A DNA stretch of 64,000 bases from Polydactylus sextarius. Its lineage: Eukaryota; Chordata; Actinopteri; Polynemidae. Each line of letters begins with the position of its first letter. The first letter of the stretch is position 1. A program made the position numbers and the translations under genes. The stretch is taken from assembly GCA_016801845.1 (NCBI GenBank), contig CM028909.1, positions 22,906,813-22,970,812 on the forward strand, in the 5' to 3' direction. The notes under the pieces were generated by a model. The model did no database searches and was not told where the DNA came from. It saw only the letters and a list, made by a program, of their open reading frames with translations. Below are positions 23,392 through 34,382 of the stretch, in pieces.

Positions 23392-23433
<42 letters not shown>

Positions 23434-26400
23434 TCATTAATACACACAGGTTCATTGACACACAACACATTTTTGTATCTTAAAAACGTATATAAAATGG
23501 CTTTGGTGCCAAAAATGCAGGCTGGCTTCTCACCGCTCAATGGTGCTGAGGTCAGTGTTTCTATCTAAGGGTTTATAAGCGAGTGCAAGAACCCTGAGGC
23601 CTTCACTAGAGAAGTTTCGCAGTTTGCTGGAGAACTGTGGTGGCACTGTAAACACAGAATACATAAAAATGAAATGATGCAAAATTCACCACTATTCTCT
23701 GGCTACGTTTTGGGAGACTGTTAGGCATTAACTGATTTACACGTATTTGTGTAATAATATCATCCGATATCATTGAAAATGCTGCAGTTTAAAGTTTAAC
23801 TAGTTCACTTAAACACAGTAACTGAAAAATAAGTGAGTGAGGGACTCCCTCAAAGCTTTAGTTATGAATATGAAGTTTCTGACCCGTTTCTGAACGGCAG
23901 AGGCTTGCCACCATCTCAGGAGATCCTTTGATGAAAGCGAGAGCCGAGCGCCCCCCGTGGGCCACTGTGACCACACTCATCCTCTGCAGGGCAGAGGAGA
24001 AGGGAAACCTCTGGACAATGGCCATGGCCTCGCTTGTGGACTGAGAAAAAAAAAAAAAGAGTTATCCATAACTGATACAGAGGGACACACAGGTTACGGT
24101 GCTGATGTGTTGCTTTAAAATCACAGGTGAATCTAGAAATATCTTGATGTTATGACAAATATCAAAATAGGTCGGTGAGGATATCAATGGAATATATGGA
24201 GAGATCAATACCTGTGTACAGTGTAACAGTGGCTTTAATAATAACACATCAGTTCTATTGATCACTATATGTGGGACTGTTGTCAGAGACACTCACAGCT
24301 CCTTGAGCCTGAAGGTGATGAGCAGGAGGTCTCATAACAGCCAAAACTTTGTGGCCTTCAAACTCTGTATCCAGCTCCCTCCAGTCTCCCTCTGGCTCCT
24401 GCTGGGTCTGAAAATGAGAGGAAATAATGTTATTAATCTAACGTGTCTATGAATATGATATATCACCTTTATGTCAATAATGGTAGTGAATAGTTACAAT
24501 ACTTGGTCCTAGTCAAATACTTCTTGAATTAGATCAAACAAGCTTTATACTATCATACCCAACCAGTGGACTCAACCATCTTGAGCTCCAGGGGATCTCC
24601 GAGGGGCTGACCTTGCAGCAGTGTTACAGTGTGACAGCAGGCCAAGGCTGACAACATCGGTCCTGGAGGCAGGAGTCCAGGCTGAGGGACCAGGTCTAAG
24701 AACCCAGCAGGTCCCCCTTCCATCACTCCCCACACATCCAGACCATCCTCTGTCAGAGTTCCAGTCTGGTAAAAAATAAAAAAACACTTTGATGAAAAGC
24801 AGTTTCATCTTGTAAAGTGACCACTGAATATGCTGAATATGCAGTAAATAACAGTTTATGGAGTCAGCATCACCTTGTCGAAGCAGAAGAGTGAGACTTT
24901 GCCGCAGACGTTGATGCGTGGAGGACTGATGCAGAAGACGCCCTGTTTCTTCAGCCTGCTCTGAGCATAGATGGTGCCGGTGGTGATGGCAGCAGGCAGA
25001 GCAGGAGGCACCACAATGGTCACAACATCCAGGCTCCTGATCACCAGCTCCACCCAGGTTGCCTGGACACAAGTCAGTCATATGATTTAATCTGACTTTA
25101 TAGTCACATTGTCTAAGGAGAAGTATATAAGGATTTACTATGTAAATATGGGAAAGAAAATATTTGATAACTTGAACTTACATTGGATCTGTAGAGGACC
25201 GCAAAGCTGTAGATGGTTCCAATAAGAGCTGAAACAGAGAACAATATTAATACTAAATTTACCACCATCCATCAACTAGTAAAGTTAATATACTCTACAG
25301 ACACATAACTGTTGCTTGTGCAGAAGCACAAAAAGGATATAACATTGGATATAACAATCCAATTCAGTGTTAGTGCTCTCACCAGCAACACCCAGGATGA
25401 GCAGGAACTTCACAGCATCCTGGTAGAAGCGGAAGTTGATTTGCTGGGGATATAAAATGGAGCTGACCAAGTTACCTTTGGCTGTGAAAAACCCTGAGGA
25501 TGAGAGATAAACCAAAGAACTGGTTTGACTGTTGCTCTGTAAGTGTCCTTCCAAACACACCTTCTGTTAATGTTTATTATAATGCTCAAAAGGTCTAACT
25601 CTCTGCAGTCTAACTACAGTTAAAAACTCCACATGGTACCTTTAACAGACATCTCACTAAAATATTATCACCAAAGATCATCACTCTCTCCACTCACCAG
25701 TGCTTGTTACCACAGCAACAGCACCACCACCCCCGGGCCCTCCCCCTTTGGCCTGTATGAGCTGGGTGCCGCAGAAGAGAGTGTGTCTGCGCTCAGTCTC
25801 AGAGCTGTACCTCCCTTCACCAGCAGGCAGCGGGGTTTTCAGCACTGGCACACTTTCACCTGCACAACGAGATAAAGACATGTCAATATGCTGATATACT
25901 GATGACATTTCATCAGCACAAAGACAAACAGCTAATTTTACAACCACATAGACAATTTACTGCAGTTACCTGTGAGCATGCTCTCATTGACCAGACACTC
26001 CCCAGCCAGCAGGGCAGCATCACAGGGCAGCAGCAGCCCTTCCTGAGGGATGATGAGACAGTCGCCGGGGACGAGCTCCACTGAGCTCACACACTCCACC
26101 TCTGAGAAAACACACAACCAAGAATTCAGGTCCTTGTTAAGAGTTCTAGTTTCAATGCAGAATAAAAGTAGTCTGGCTTTACATTGCCTGATCATTTATG
26201 CTGTGACAAATTCAATTTTTGACAAATGTCATAAAAAAAAAGAAGAAAAAAAAAAGACTTTCCCTTTCTCCTGCGACCTACTAAAATAAAATCTTTAAAA
26301 GTTTGCAAACCGTTAAAATTACCATATTTTGTTATCCCATGTTACTCCCTACAGACACTCGCCTCGAGGGACAAACTGTCAGAGTTAAAAGTTAACCTAC

Positions 26401-29400
26401 AGAGCTTCTTTTAAACAAACCCTCTGTTTACATTCTGTATCATAACCAGAAGCCACAACAAGCTGCAAAATTCCTTCCTCATGTTTTCATGCTGTCATAT
26501 GTTGAAACTGGTTTCACATAAAAGAGCAACCCACTGCCTTTGGTATATTTAATATAAAGTAGCACAGATTTCAGTAATTGTGTTACTACTATTGTCCATG
26601 CAGAGGTTAAAGTGTGTGATTGACACTCAGTATCCAGTTTATTAGTTAAATTCTCAGCTCAGTCTTGTGCAACAATCCTAGAATAAATCCTTCATTCATG
26701 AAGGTTTCTGTTTAAACAGTTTTAGACATATTATGTAAGAGCTTGTGACAGCGTAAACTGGCATCTTGGTGTACAATCCTACATAAAACTGTGATTGATT
26801 TCTACTTCAGACTTTAGAATTCACTGGTGAAGAAAAGGGAAATGAAACATGGTTAACACATGGGTACTGTATCGGTTTCTAATCTAAACCGCTGAACATG
26901 AATCTTTCACCAAAGCCTTCACCAAGTCACACTGCTCTCACCCTAGTGTGTCCTTTTAGTAGACTACAAGTCTTTGTTGTGCTGTTAGAGCTTGACTTCT
27001 TACACATTTCTGCTCTTAGATGAAATCCATTACTGCAGGAATCATGAACAAAATGACCATAAATATACTACAAGACTTTCACATTTTAACAGGAAGAAAA
27101 TTGTAAAAACTCACCTCCTGAGCCTCTGCGCACTGTGACATTTGTCTCTAAGCGAGCCATGTTGTGGAGAGTGACGCTTTGCTGTGGAATAAAATCAGAT
27201 AAGGGTCATGTACTCTTATTAGCATATTAGCAAACATATCACACAAATAAAAGAAATTATTCCACTACAGGCTCACCTTGCGGGTCTCATAAAGAGAGAT
27301 GCTGATAGATAGAGAGGAGATAATTAAAATACATATGGCATACAAATAATAATTATCAATCATCCACAGGGCGATGCTGAAGAATTGGAACACATAGAAT
27401 GGGTTGAGGACCTGAAGCAGCAGACAGAGAGAAAACAAGGGAAGAGGATTTTGAATTTAAAAATATTTCTATAAACCACACAATCCTAAAAACAAAAATC
27501 ACTCTGAGGTGTATGAGGAGACTGTGACCTCCATCTCACCTCCTCAAACAGTAGTTTCATGTAAGACTTCACAGGCACGTCAATAAGGTTGGGCCCATAA
27601 ATACATCTCCTAAAAAGAGATCATATCATGCATTACTAAATGGTGTCCTCTGAGATTCAACAATAGGTTCATTTCTCCACTGATGCATCTTCTCCTACCT
27701 CAAGCTCCACTCCAAGTGACTCAGGCCCTTTTGGAAGCTATACAAGTCCTTACAGGTCCAGTCCTCATTGAGGACACTGCAGACAAAGATGAAAGTGAAT
27801 AGAAGTCATGATCAGATCAATCTTTGGCTGAAACAGGTTGAATTCTCTTGAAAATGGATAATGTCAAGCCACAGAGTATGAGGGCAATTTAGTGTAGTTT
27901 AAAAGCTGCTCAGTGAAAACCTAGAGTTTCCTGGTTGTCCTGTTTTAATACCTAACACGACAGAAAGCTCCCTTCCTGTCCAGCCAGACGTAGCGCAGCC
28001 CTTCAAACAGGTAGTAGCGCAGCAGTGTCTTCTGTAACATGATAGAGGTCACTTTCAGTACAGAAGAGAAGATAACGCAGCGCATTATACTGCAAAACAA
28101 AAACATTTACAACAGGTTCCCTCTTCCTTACCTCCTCCTGGTACAGCTGAACTGTATCTCTCCAGTCAGTGGCCTCCGTCTCTCCCAACACCTCCAAACT
28201 GAAAGGAAAATATAAGATAAGAAACAGGTTTAGCAGTTATTCAGTAACAATATATGAATGACGATGATGAAAGGATGATGCTGTGAGGGGATAGAGACGG
28301 AGCCGACCTGCCGTCCTCCATCTCCTCAGTGAGAACCTCCACGACATGCTGCTGGCCAGAAACATCCTGAATACAAAACGATATAAATACATCAGATTAC
28401 ACACAGTCATGCTGCATCATCACACACACACTGTGTGTCTGTGTGTGTCTGTGAGTCAAGTTCCACCCAGTAAATACATATGAATCAAACAGATGGTGAA
28501 GAGCTGGGAGGATAAAAAAATAAGTCCTGATCAGGAAATAGTGGAAGAAGACATGATGTGAGGTAAGATTGTGTCCCAGTGGATGTATAAACTATAAGAA
28601 CATGGTTTTTCTGTGAAATTCATTTCCTGAACTGTATTAATCTAATACATTATGACCAATCAGTTTAAATTGTTAAAGGGCTTTCATGTAGTAAAGAACA
28701 TGAGAGGATAATATGTGACAAAGTGACTTGCGGGTCAATGCCATGAGAAATCCACCCTAAGTAACAATGACAGATGACTGGCAGTATTTATTGGGAACAA
28801 GAATAATTTGATTTTCTCACTCTTATTAGCAGAATATCTGCCAAAGCCAGAGGGCAGGAGCAGCAGCGAGCGAGGACACCGAGCCGTGGGCGCCAGTGAA
28901 ACACAATCAGGAGGAGACCCAAGGACAGCACGGTTGCCAGACGACACAGCCACACCCGCCAGCGCACCCACTTATACCCCTGAGCATCCTGGTGGAGCCG
29001 AGAAGTCACACAGTCAGTTCAGATTCAAAGAGATGTTTATTTCCATACAGCTGGTTAGTTTAGCAACACATACAATAGATAGTGCCAGATTGTGACATGT
29101 TTGCTTTAAATATACACTATTTAAATTAGAGATTGGTCTGAACCACAGAATCCTCTGTTTCTGTAAATATAACATTTTTACCCACTTCTCTGAGTTATGT
29201 GTCTACAGGTGGTGGCTGTCACCTGCCTGACTATCACATCTTCTCTTCTCTTTATCTAAACTCAAACTCAACTTTATTTATAAAGCCCTTTAAAACAGCC
29301 AGAGCTGACCAAAGTGCTGGACAGGAGGGTAGAACAGTAAAACGTAAAATGAAAATACTTAAAATGCCATAAAATACTTAGATATAACAAATCTAGTTCA

Positions 29401-29631
29401 ATAAAAGACAAATAAATAAAATGCAAAAGTGCCAAGTCACTAAAAAGCCAGGTGAGGTGAGTTTTTAAGAAGGATTTCTGACGTCTTAAGCTGACATTAC
29501 CTGACATCATAAACGTGTCAGATCAGCAGAAACACCGTGGTGGGTCTTACCATGTGTGAGTCAGGACAGAGCAGAGGGTCCCGTGGACTGGGTGAAGGGA
29601 GTCCGCTCTGCGGATCCACCACACTACCTGC

Positions 29632-29663
<32 letters not shown>

Positions 29664-32600
29664 AAGGTTTTAATACTGTTAACACAGCAGCTCTTCTGTC
29701 AACACAGACATAAACTGAGCACATTAGTACTTGCCCCTAAAGTCAATATTAGCAAGACACACCGTGTAGCTCTAGTCTGACACGCTGCTGCAAAAAACTG
29801 CACTAACCGTTTTGCTGGCAGAGTAATCACATCCTCTGTACACACTGACTGACAAAGATTAAAAATATCTGTGACAGTGTTGTTGATCTCTGACAACCAT
29901 TAAACCTTACAGCTCTGCATTTATAGAATTAAAACAGTGGTTATGGATGATCTTTCTTATGACTAAAACAATTCAAGTGATGCTTATGCTAGTGTATGCG
30001 ATACAAAGACAGTAAAGTCAGTAAAATGTGCCAGACACTTCACGAGTCTTACAGCACAAACAGTAGTAAGGTCATTGAACGCACCTGTGAACGACCGAGA
30101 AACATTAACTTTAAAAGCCACAAAGCGAAGTAACAAGTATCATTCGGTGCTGCAGGTTTACTTTAAACCCTCGTAAAAGCCATACGATGTTAGTATACAA
30201 TAACATAGGCGACATCCATAAGTGCAGTAAAGCGACACATCGCTTCCGCCTCCAAATGTCTGGAAAACAAAGTCCCCAACTTACGTCAGTCAGTCCGACA
30301 GAAACCTGAGGATTAAACGGAGCTCACCTGAAAACCTTCAGTACAAAACCAGTGAGTTCCTGAAATGATCTGAGGCGACAGAGACGGCGACTGTGACTGT
30401 GATGAGTGTGAGGCAGCTTTTCTTCTTTAACCTGAACCGGAGCCTCATACCTGGAGACCACACTGGTCCAACCGGCTCCTAAAACAAATCTACCAACACG
30501 AGTCAGCGCCGCCAAATCTGACGACGAGCAAACCGAGAGACGACGTCTCTGCCGCAGAGCAGAAAAGCTAGAGCGAAGACACGGAGGATACGCTACAAGA
30601 TACAACAAAACAAACACCGGCGCTGATGTTATCAGTTTAATATTATTCATTTATAGTTTGTCTCAGCACAACAGCGGTGCCTCAAGGAAGTTACACCTGA
30701 CAAGTGTTTGATTGTTCAAGCCTCACACGGCTTCACCATCAACAATTAAACACGTAAAAACACATGTACATAAGTTTGACTTGAACTTCTTGAAATATGT
30801 GACAGAAACAAAAGTCCTGTGTCATCTGTTCTGTCATGATGCACGTGACGTGGCATCATCACCATCATGTGAAAGTTTACTGAGGTCAACTTATTTTGCC
30901 AAATCACATGTTTGTCTTGTTCTAACTAGGCCAATCCTCACCGCAAGCAATAAACAAAGCCTCAGGTCTGCAATCACACTTTAGGTCATATATATAAGAG
31001 TGAACTTAAACAGGAATTGTTTCTTTATAGAAAAAATAAAGGCAAAAAAAGTGCATTTAACAAACTATCCCATAGGAGACAGTTTTTCCCCTATATTGAA
31101 TTCCATCTGGTTTCAGGTAACCATTCACATACCTCACCTAAATAGACCTTTCCTACACCCACGGCAATTCAAGGCATCTGAATGTCATCACCATGCCCCT
31201 TTTTAAGTTACCCTTGTCCCAAGTATCGATCAATAACTCAAGTTCACATGGCGGTTTGGGTCTCAGACGAGTCAGAAGTGGATATTATATTGCTAAAGTG
31301 TGACTTTAGAAATCCTGTCCTTTCCAGAGTCTTTCAGTTTCATTTTGAACCCAACTATTACACCAAGGAAACTTTCCACCATGTCAAAACAAAATGGGAA
31401 ATGCACTGATGACTAGACAAGTCACACAGTCTTTTAAGCTAAGGATGCGAAAACAAATAGACAAAAATACAACCTCAAATAGAACAAACTAGACTTTACT
31501 TCATCTTATGCCAAGGTCAACAGCTTGTGCGCATGCAATTGTTTGTTGGCTGGCGTAATCACAATAATAATAATAATAATAATAATAAAAAATATCACAG
31601 TTTGCTACAGTTGTCATGACAGCATGAGCATGCAGAGGCAGGTCAGCAGCAGCATGTAGTGAACATGAACTAGAGCCCGACTAATGCTGGGTGTTTGGAG
31701 GACAATGTTTTTATATATATTTAAATCTAATAAAATTTAAATCTAATAAAAACAACCATCATCATGACTGTCCGTGGACACACACAGTTGTATAATACAA
31801 CTTCTGTACTTCATAGAATAATAATAAGGAGACAGTTTGGAGAAGTCAGAGAAACAACATGACTTCTGGTTAGTCCTGGATGTGTGGATCTATTACATGA
31901 CTGCAGCTGCTGATTATGGTTTTGGTAGCACAGTTTGCGGTCTGTGAGGAGTACTCCTATTGATTGTTCAGTCCAGAAACCATACTGACAAAAGTATAGC
32001 CAAGCAAAATTTTTGCTTTGTGTTTGTTCTTCACATTCAGTTTCCTGTCAGTGTCAGGTCCAGCAGGAGCAAACAGCTGCTTTCAGCTTAAAACAACAAC
32101 AAATACACTGAGTGGCAACTAGCTAATAAACATTAGGAACTTTTAAATAAGCAATTGTAGATTTAAACATGTATCATTCGTTATACAAATGACAGAACAT
32201 TCATTCAAAACTGGAAACATTGTCCAATATTGTCCTGTTCTGTAACGTCCAGGTTTGTCTTGGTACCAGTGCTGGCTTTAGTAACAGTGCAGCTGCAGCA
32301 GTAGTCACTGTAGTGATAATGGTTGTATTAGTGGGCACACGTTGGTACTTGTGGGGTATAATAGTGTGGTTTGTGTTGTTGGCTAACAGGTGTTGGTGAA
32401 GACAGGTGTTAACTGGATCTTCTCCATTGTAATAATGAGAAAGCAGAGATGGTTTGGTCACATTATGTTGCGTTCAGTGTCTCATTATCTCATTGTTAGT
32501 GGTAACCCTCATCAGGGAATATAGATTCAGGATGAATCACTATTTAATTGATTCACTCCCATTGATATGAAAGGTGAAAAGAGACAAGTGTCTCTGAGGG

Positions 32601-33025
32601 TCACACTGGGACTTGCTCCTCAGTGGTGAGCCATCTCACCCACAGTACTCTCAGAAACATAGTTGCATAAGTTCAAGATATTTCACTTCCAGCCATTAAA
32701 AGAAAACAATCGATTCACCACCAGAGACAAGTGACCCTTTGAACCATTGAGTGTCTGCAGATAATCACAACTTAAAGTTAAAGTTAAACAACAACAACGT
32801 CACTCCTCCCGCCACTTCCCAACTAGTGCAGATTACTATTGTTGTTGTTTTTGCAGCAGAGTAGAAACAGAAACTGTGAAATTTAAAATGATAAAATCTG
32901 TTATTGTCAGAGCAACCTGCCGCCCCGTGAGCTAACGGTTAGCAAACGGCTCCACCGTTACTGACAGCTGTGCGGAGCCAACGGCTCGTTAACGCCATTC
33001 AAACGCGCTTACCACGCCTGTCCAT
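19061..33025 (-). CDS. atp13a2: polyamine-transporting P5B-type ATPase ATP13A2
   Basis: Twenty-nine coding exons join in frame to 1160 residues (human 1180). In order: 33013-33025, 29551-29627, 28821-28988, 28308-28366, 28132-28198, 27952-28031, 27699-27776, 27540-27609, 27277-27411, 27115-27181, 25970-26101, 25698-25859, 25383-25493, 25182-25228, 24874-25062, 24559-24765, 24297-24407, 23884-24040, 23534-23645, 23249-23373, 22968-23143, 22520-22612, 22299-22378, 21146-21298, 20951-21047, 20032-20255, 19767-19918, 19501-19673, 19061-19228. Landmarks: an N-terminal hydrophobic exon (about 31-86), IYGPN, an actuator NESMLTGES, the P5 signature PPALP near 441-445, phosphorylation motif DKTGT with Asp 484 (split by an intron after Lys), MVTGDN around 720, GDGAND around 846-851, then the last membrane segments. 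The family exports polyamines from late endosomes and lysosomes; human loss causes Kufor-Rakeb parkinsonism. No break is seen. The start exon is the least certain part. Confidence 0.96.
23384..23431. repeat. (CA)n microsatellite against an atp13a2 splice acceptor
   Basis: About 48 bp of CA with one or two interruptions. In the minus-strand transcript it is a UG repeat ending about 9 nt before the acceptor AG of the exon 23249-23373, replacing the usual pyrimidine tract. Confidence 0.95.
29272..29510. repeat. interspersed repeat remnant in atp13a2 intron 2
   Basis: It begins with AACTTTATTTATAAAGCCC followed by CTTTAAAACAGCCAG, then CAAAGTGCTGGACA. This combination resembles the widespread teleost tail sequence of non-LTR elements. 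I cannot name the family, and the right end is indistinct. Confidence 0.45.
29630..29661. repeat. (AAC)n microsatellite at the acceptor of atp13a2 exon 2
   Basis: Ten or so AAC units on the plus strand. In the transcript they read UUG repeats directly before the acceptor TGCAG of the exon 29551-29627. Confidence 0.95.
30230..30660 (-). promoter_or_regulatory. possible alternative promoter or first exon in atp13a2 intron 1
   Basis: The stretch has more CpG than its surroundings and ends, on the minus strand, in a good donor (TTTTCAG|GTGAGC, exon side ending at about 30329). Spliced to exon 2 it would give an in-frame stop with no ATG, so it could only be an untranslated leader. The open frame through 30324-30650 has no recognisable protein content. 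Weak evidence. Confidence 0.25.
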
Positions 33026-33240
33026 CCTCCGGTCACGGTGGCAGCCTCGTCTACGTCTTATTTCACGCCATCGTGATCTGAAAGGCGAGTTGTCCTCTAC
33101 ACGCTGAGCCTCTCACACATTCAACCAACAGATACATATGATATAGCATTGTGAGCGCAGAGGACGATTTTCTACGGGAAGTCGCGTAGACCAAAACAGT
33201 CACGTGCGACCATGTGTACAGAGACAAGCGCGTCGACGTG
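32920..33240 (-). promoter_or_regulatory. atp13a2: CpG-rich atp13a2 promoter with a CLEAR-like E-box
   Basis: A CpG-dense block surrounds the first coding exon (ATG at 33025, donor GTAAGC at 33012). On the minus strand GCACGTGAC occurs with the CACGTG core at 33201-33206, about 176 bp before the ATG. It matches 8 of 10 bases of the TFEB/CLEAR palindrome. GAGCTAAC and GGTTAGCAAAC words also lie here. Promoter role is inferred from composition and position. Confidence 0.6.
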
Positions 33241-33244
33241 AGCG

Positions 33245-34382
33245 TGTTAACTGAGGAACTGTTAAGAATGAGGCAGTTATCTCACACCACAGAACAAGAT
33301 AATTCATAAGTTCTAATACAGATAATAATCCGCTATTTCAACTTCTCAGATAAACAACTCTTTAGAAATTCTTTACATTTACTGTCATAATAGTTTATAT
33401 AACATATATAATTTCATGCTTTGTACCAAAGTGGACAGGAAAAAAACTTTAGTTTAACATTCAGCAGCCACGTTGTTGTAGACAAGTTTCAAGACAGACC
33501 AGACTCTTTTCAGTGTCTCCATTTCATGAAGTGTCCAGTCCAGTGAGTGAACATGGATAATACCACAGGCTCTGGGACAAACTTACCTAAACAGAATACA
33601 GTCATTATTAATGTTTTTTTTTTTGTTTGTTTCTTCAATTCACCTGTGCTTTAACAAATAGAAACAGATCTTACTTTAGTTTTACTTTACTTTAGTTTCA
33701 GAGGCTTGTTATCGTGCATGTGTGTTCACTGTCAGAATGTCAGAGCGTAGCCTTTATTATTAATTTTGTTAAACATGTTTTTCTTCTCTCTAACAAGTCA
33801 AATTGTCCACTGTGACAAGGACGTAGATATGAGCTCACATGATTCATCTTCCCTTCAGGCTTTGACTGGATCTGGTTCTCACTGCAGCATCAAATGCAAG
33901 TTAACTGACATGACTATGTTTTCAAAATGATTTCATTTTTAGTGTCAAAAGACATGTTGGCAGCCTGTTATAACAAGACACACGTTTAGACAACACACAA
34001 ACGGTCAATTTCTGTCTGTTTAATTAGTCTTCAGTCAACAAAATGCATTCTTCCTTTTCCCAAAAACACATTTGATTTTCATAATGAGCTCAGCATAACT
34101 TTAATTAACACATTTTAAAATATTTACAGTCTGAATACAACGTTCAAGTGTCATTACAACAGTGTCTGTTTGTTTCACTCTGCACAGAAACAGCAGAACT
34201 GTGGTCCAACATGTTCTATCTCCCAAGTTCACCTTTTCCCACACTGTCTCCTGCTCCTTTACACAATCACACTCACACACACTCAGATCTCACACACTCC
34301 TGAAAATCATAAAAGGTGCTGATGCGGGTGAAACATCGTGGTTTGCTCTTCTCTCTTTTCGACAGGCTGGATTTTCGGATGT
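33245..34382. other. interval between atp13a2 5' end and sdhb 3' end
   Basis: No coding exon is seen. On the minus strand this includes the sdhb 3' UTR. Candidate signals (plus-strand TTTATT at 33753-33758, TTTAAT at 34019-34024) could end that transcript. The rest is AT-rich with no recognised repeat. Confidence 0.45.

Noticed and set aside
23202..23568. ORFs crossing the CA repeat in atp13a2
   Set aside because: The His/Thr and Cys/Val runs come from the microsatellite; only the true exon (23249-23373) is coding.
30324..30650. 108-codon minus-strand ORF before atp13a2
   Set aside because: Composition is Arg/Ser-rich without family features; spliced to exon 2 it runs out of frame. The 33013-33025 exon gives a better in-frame start.
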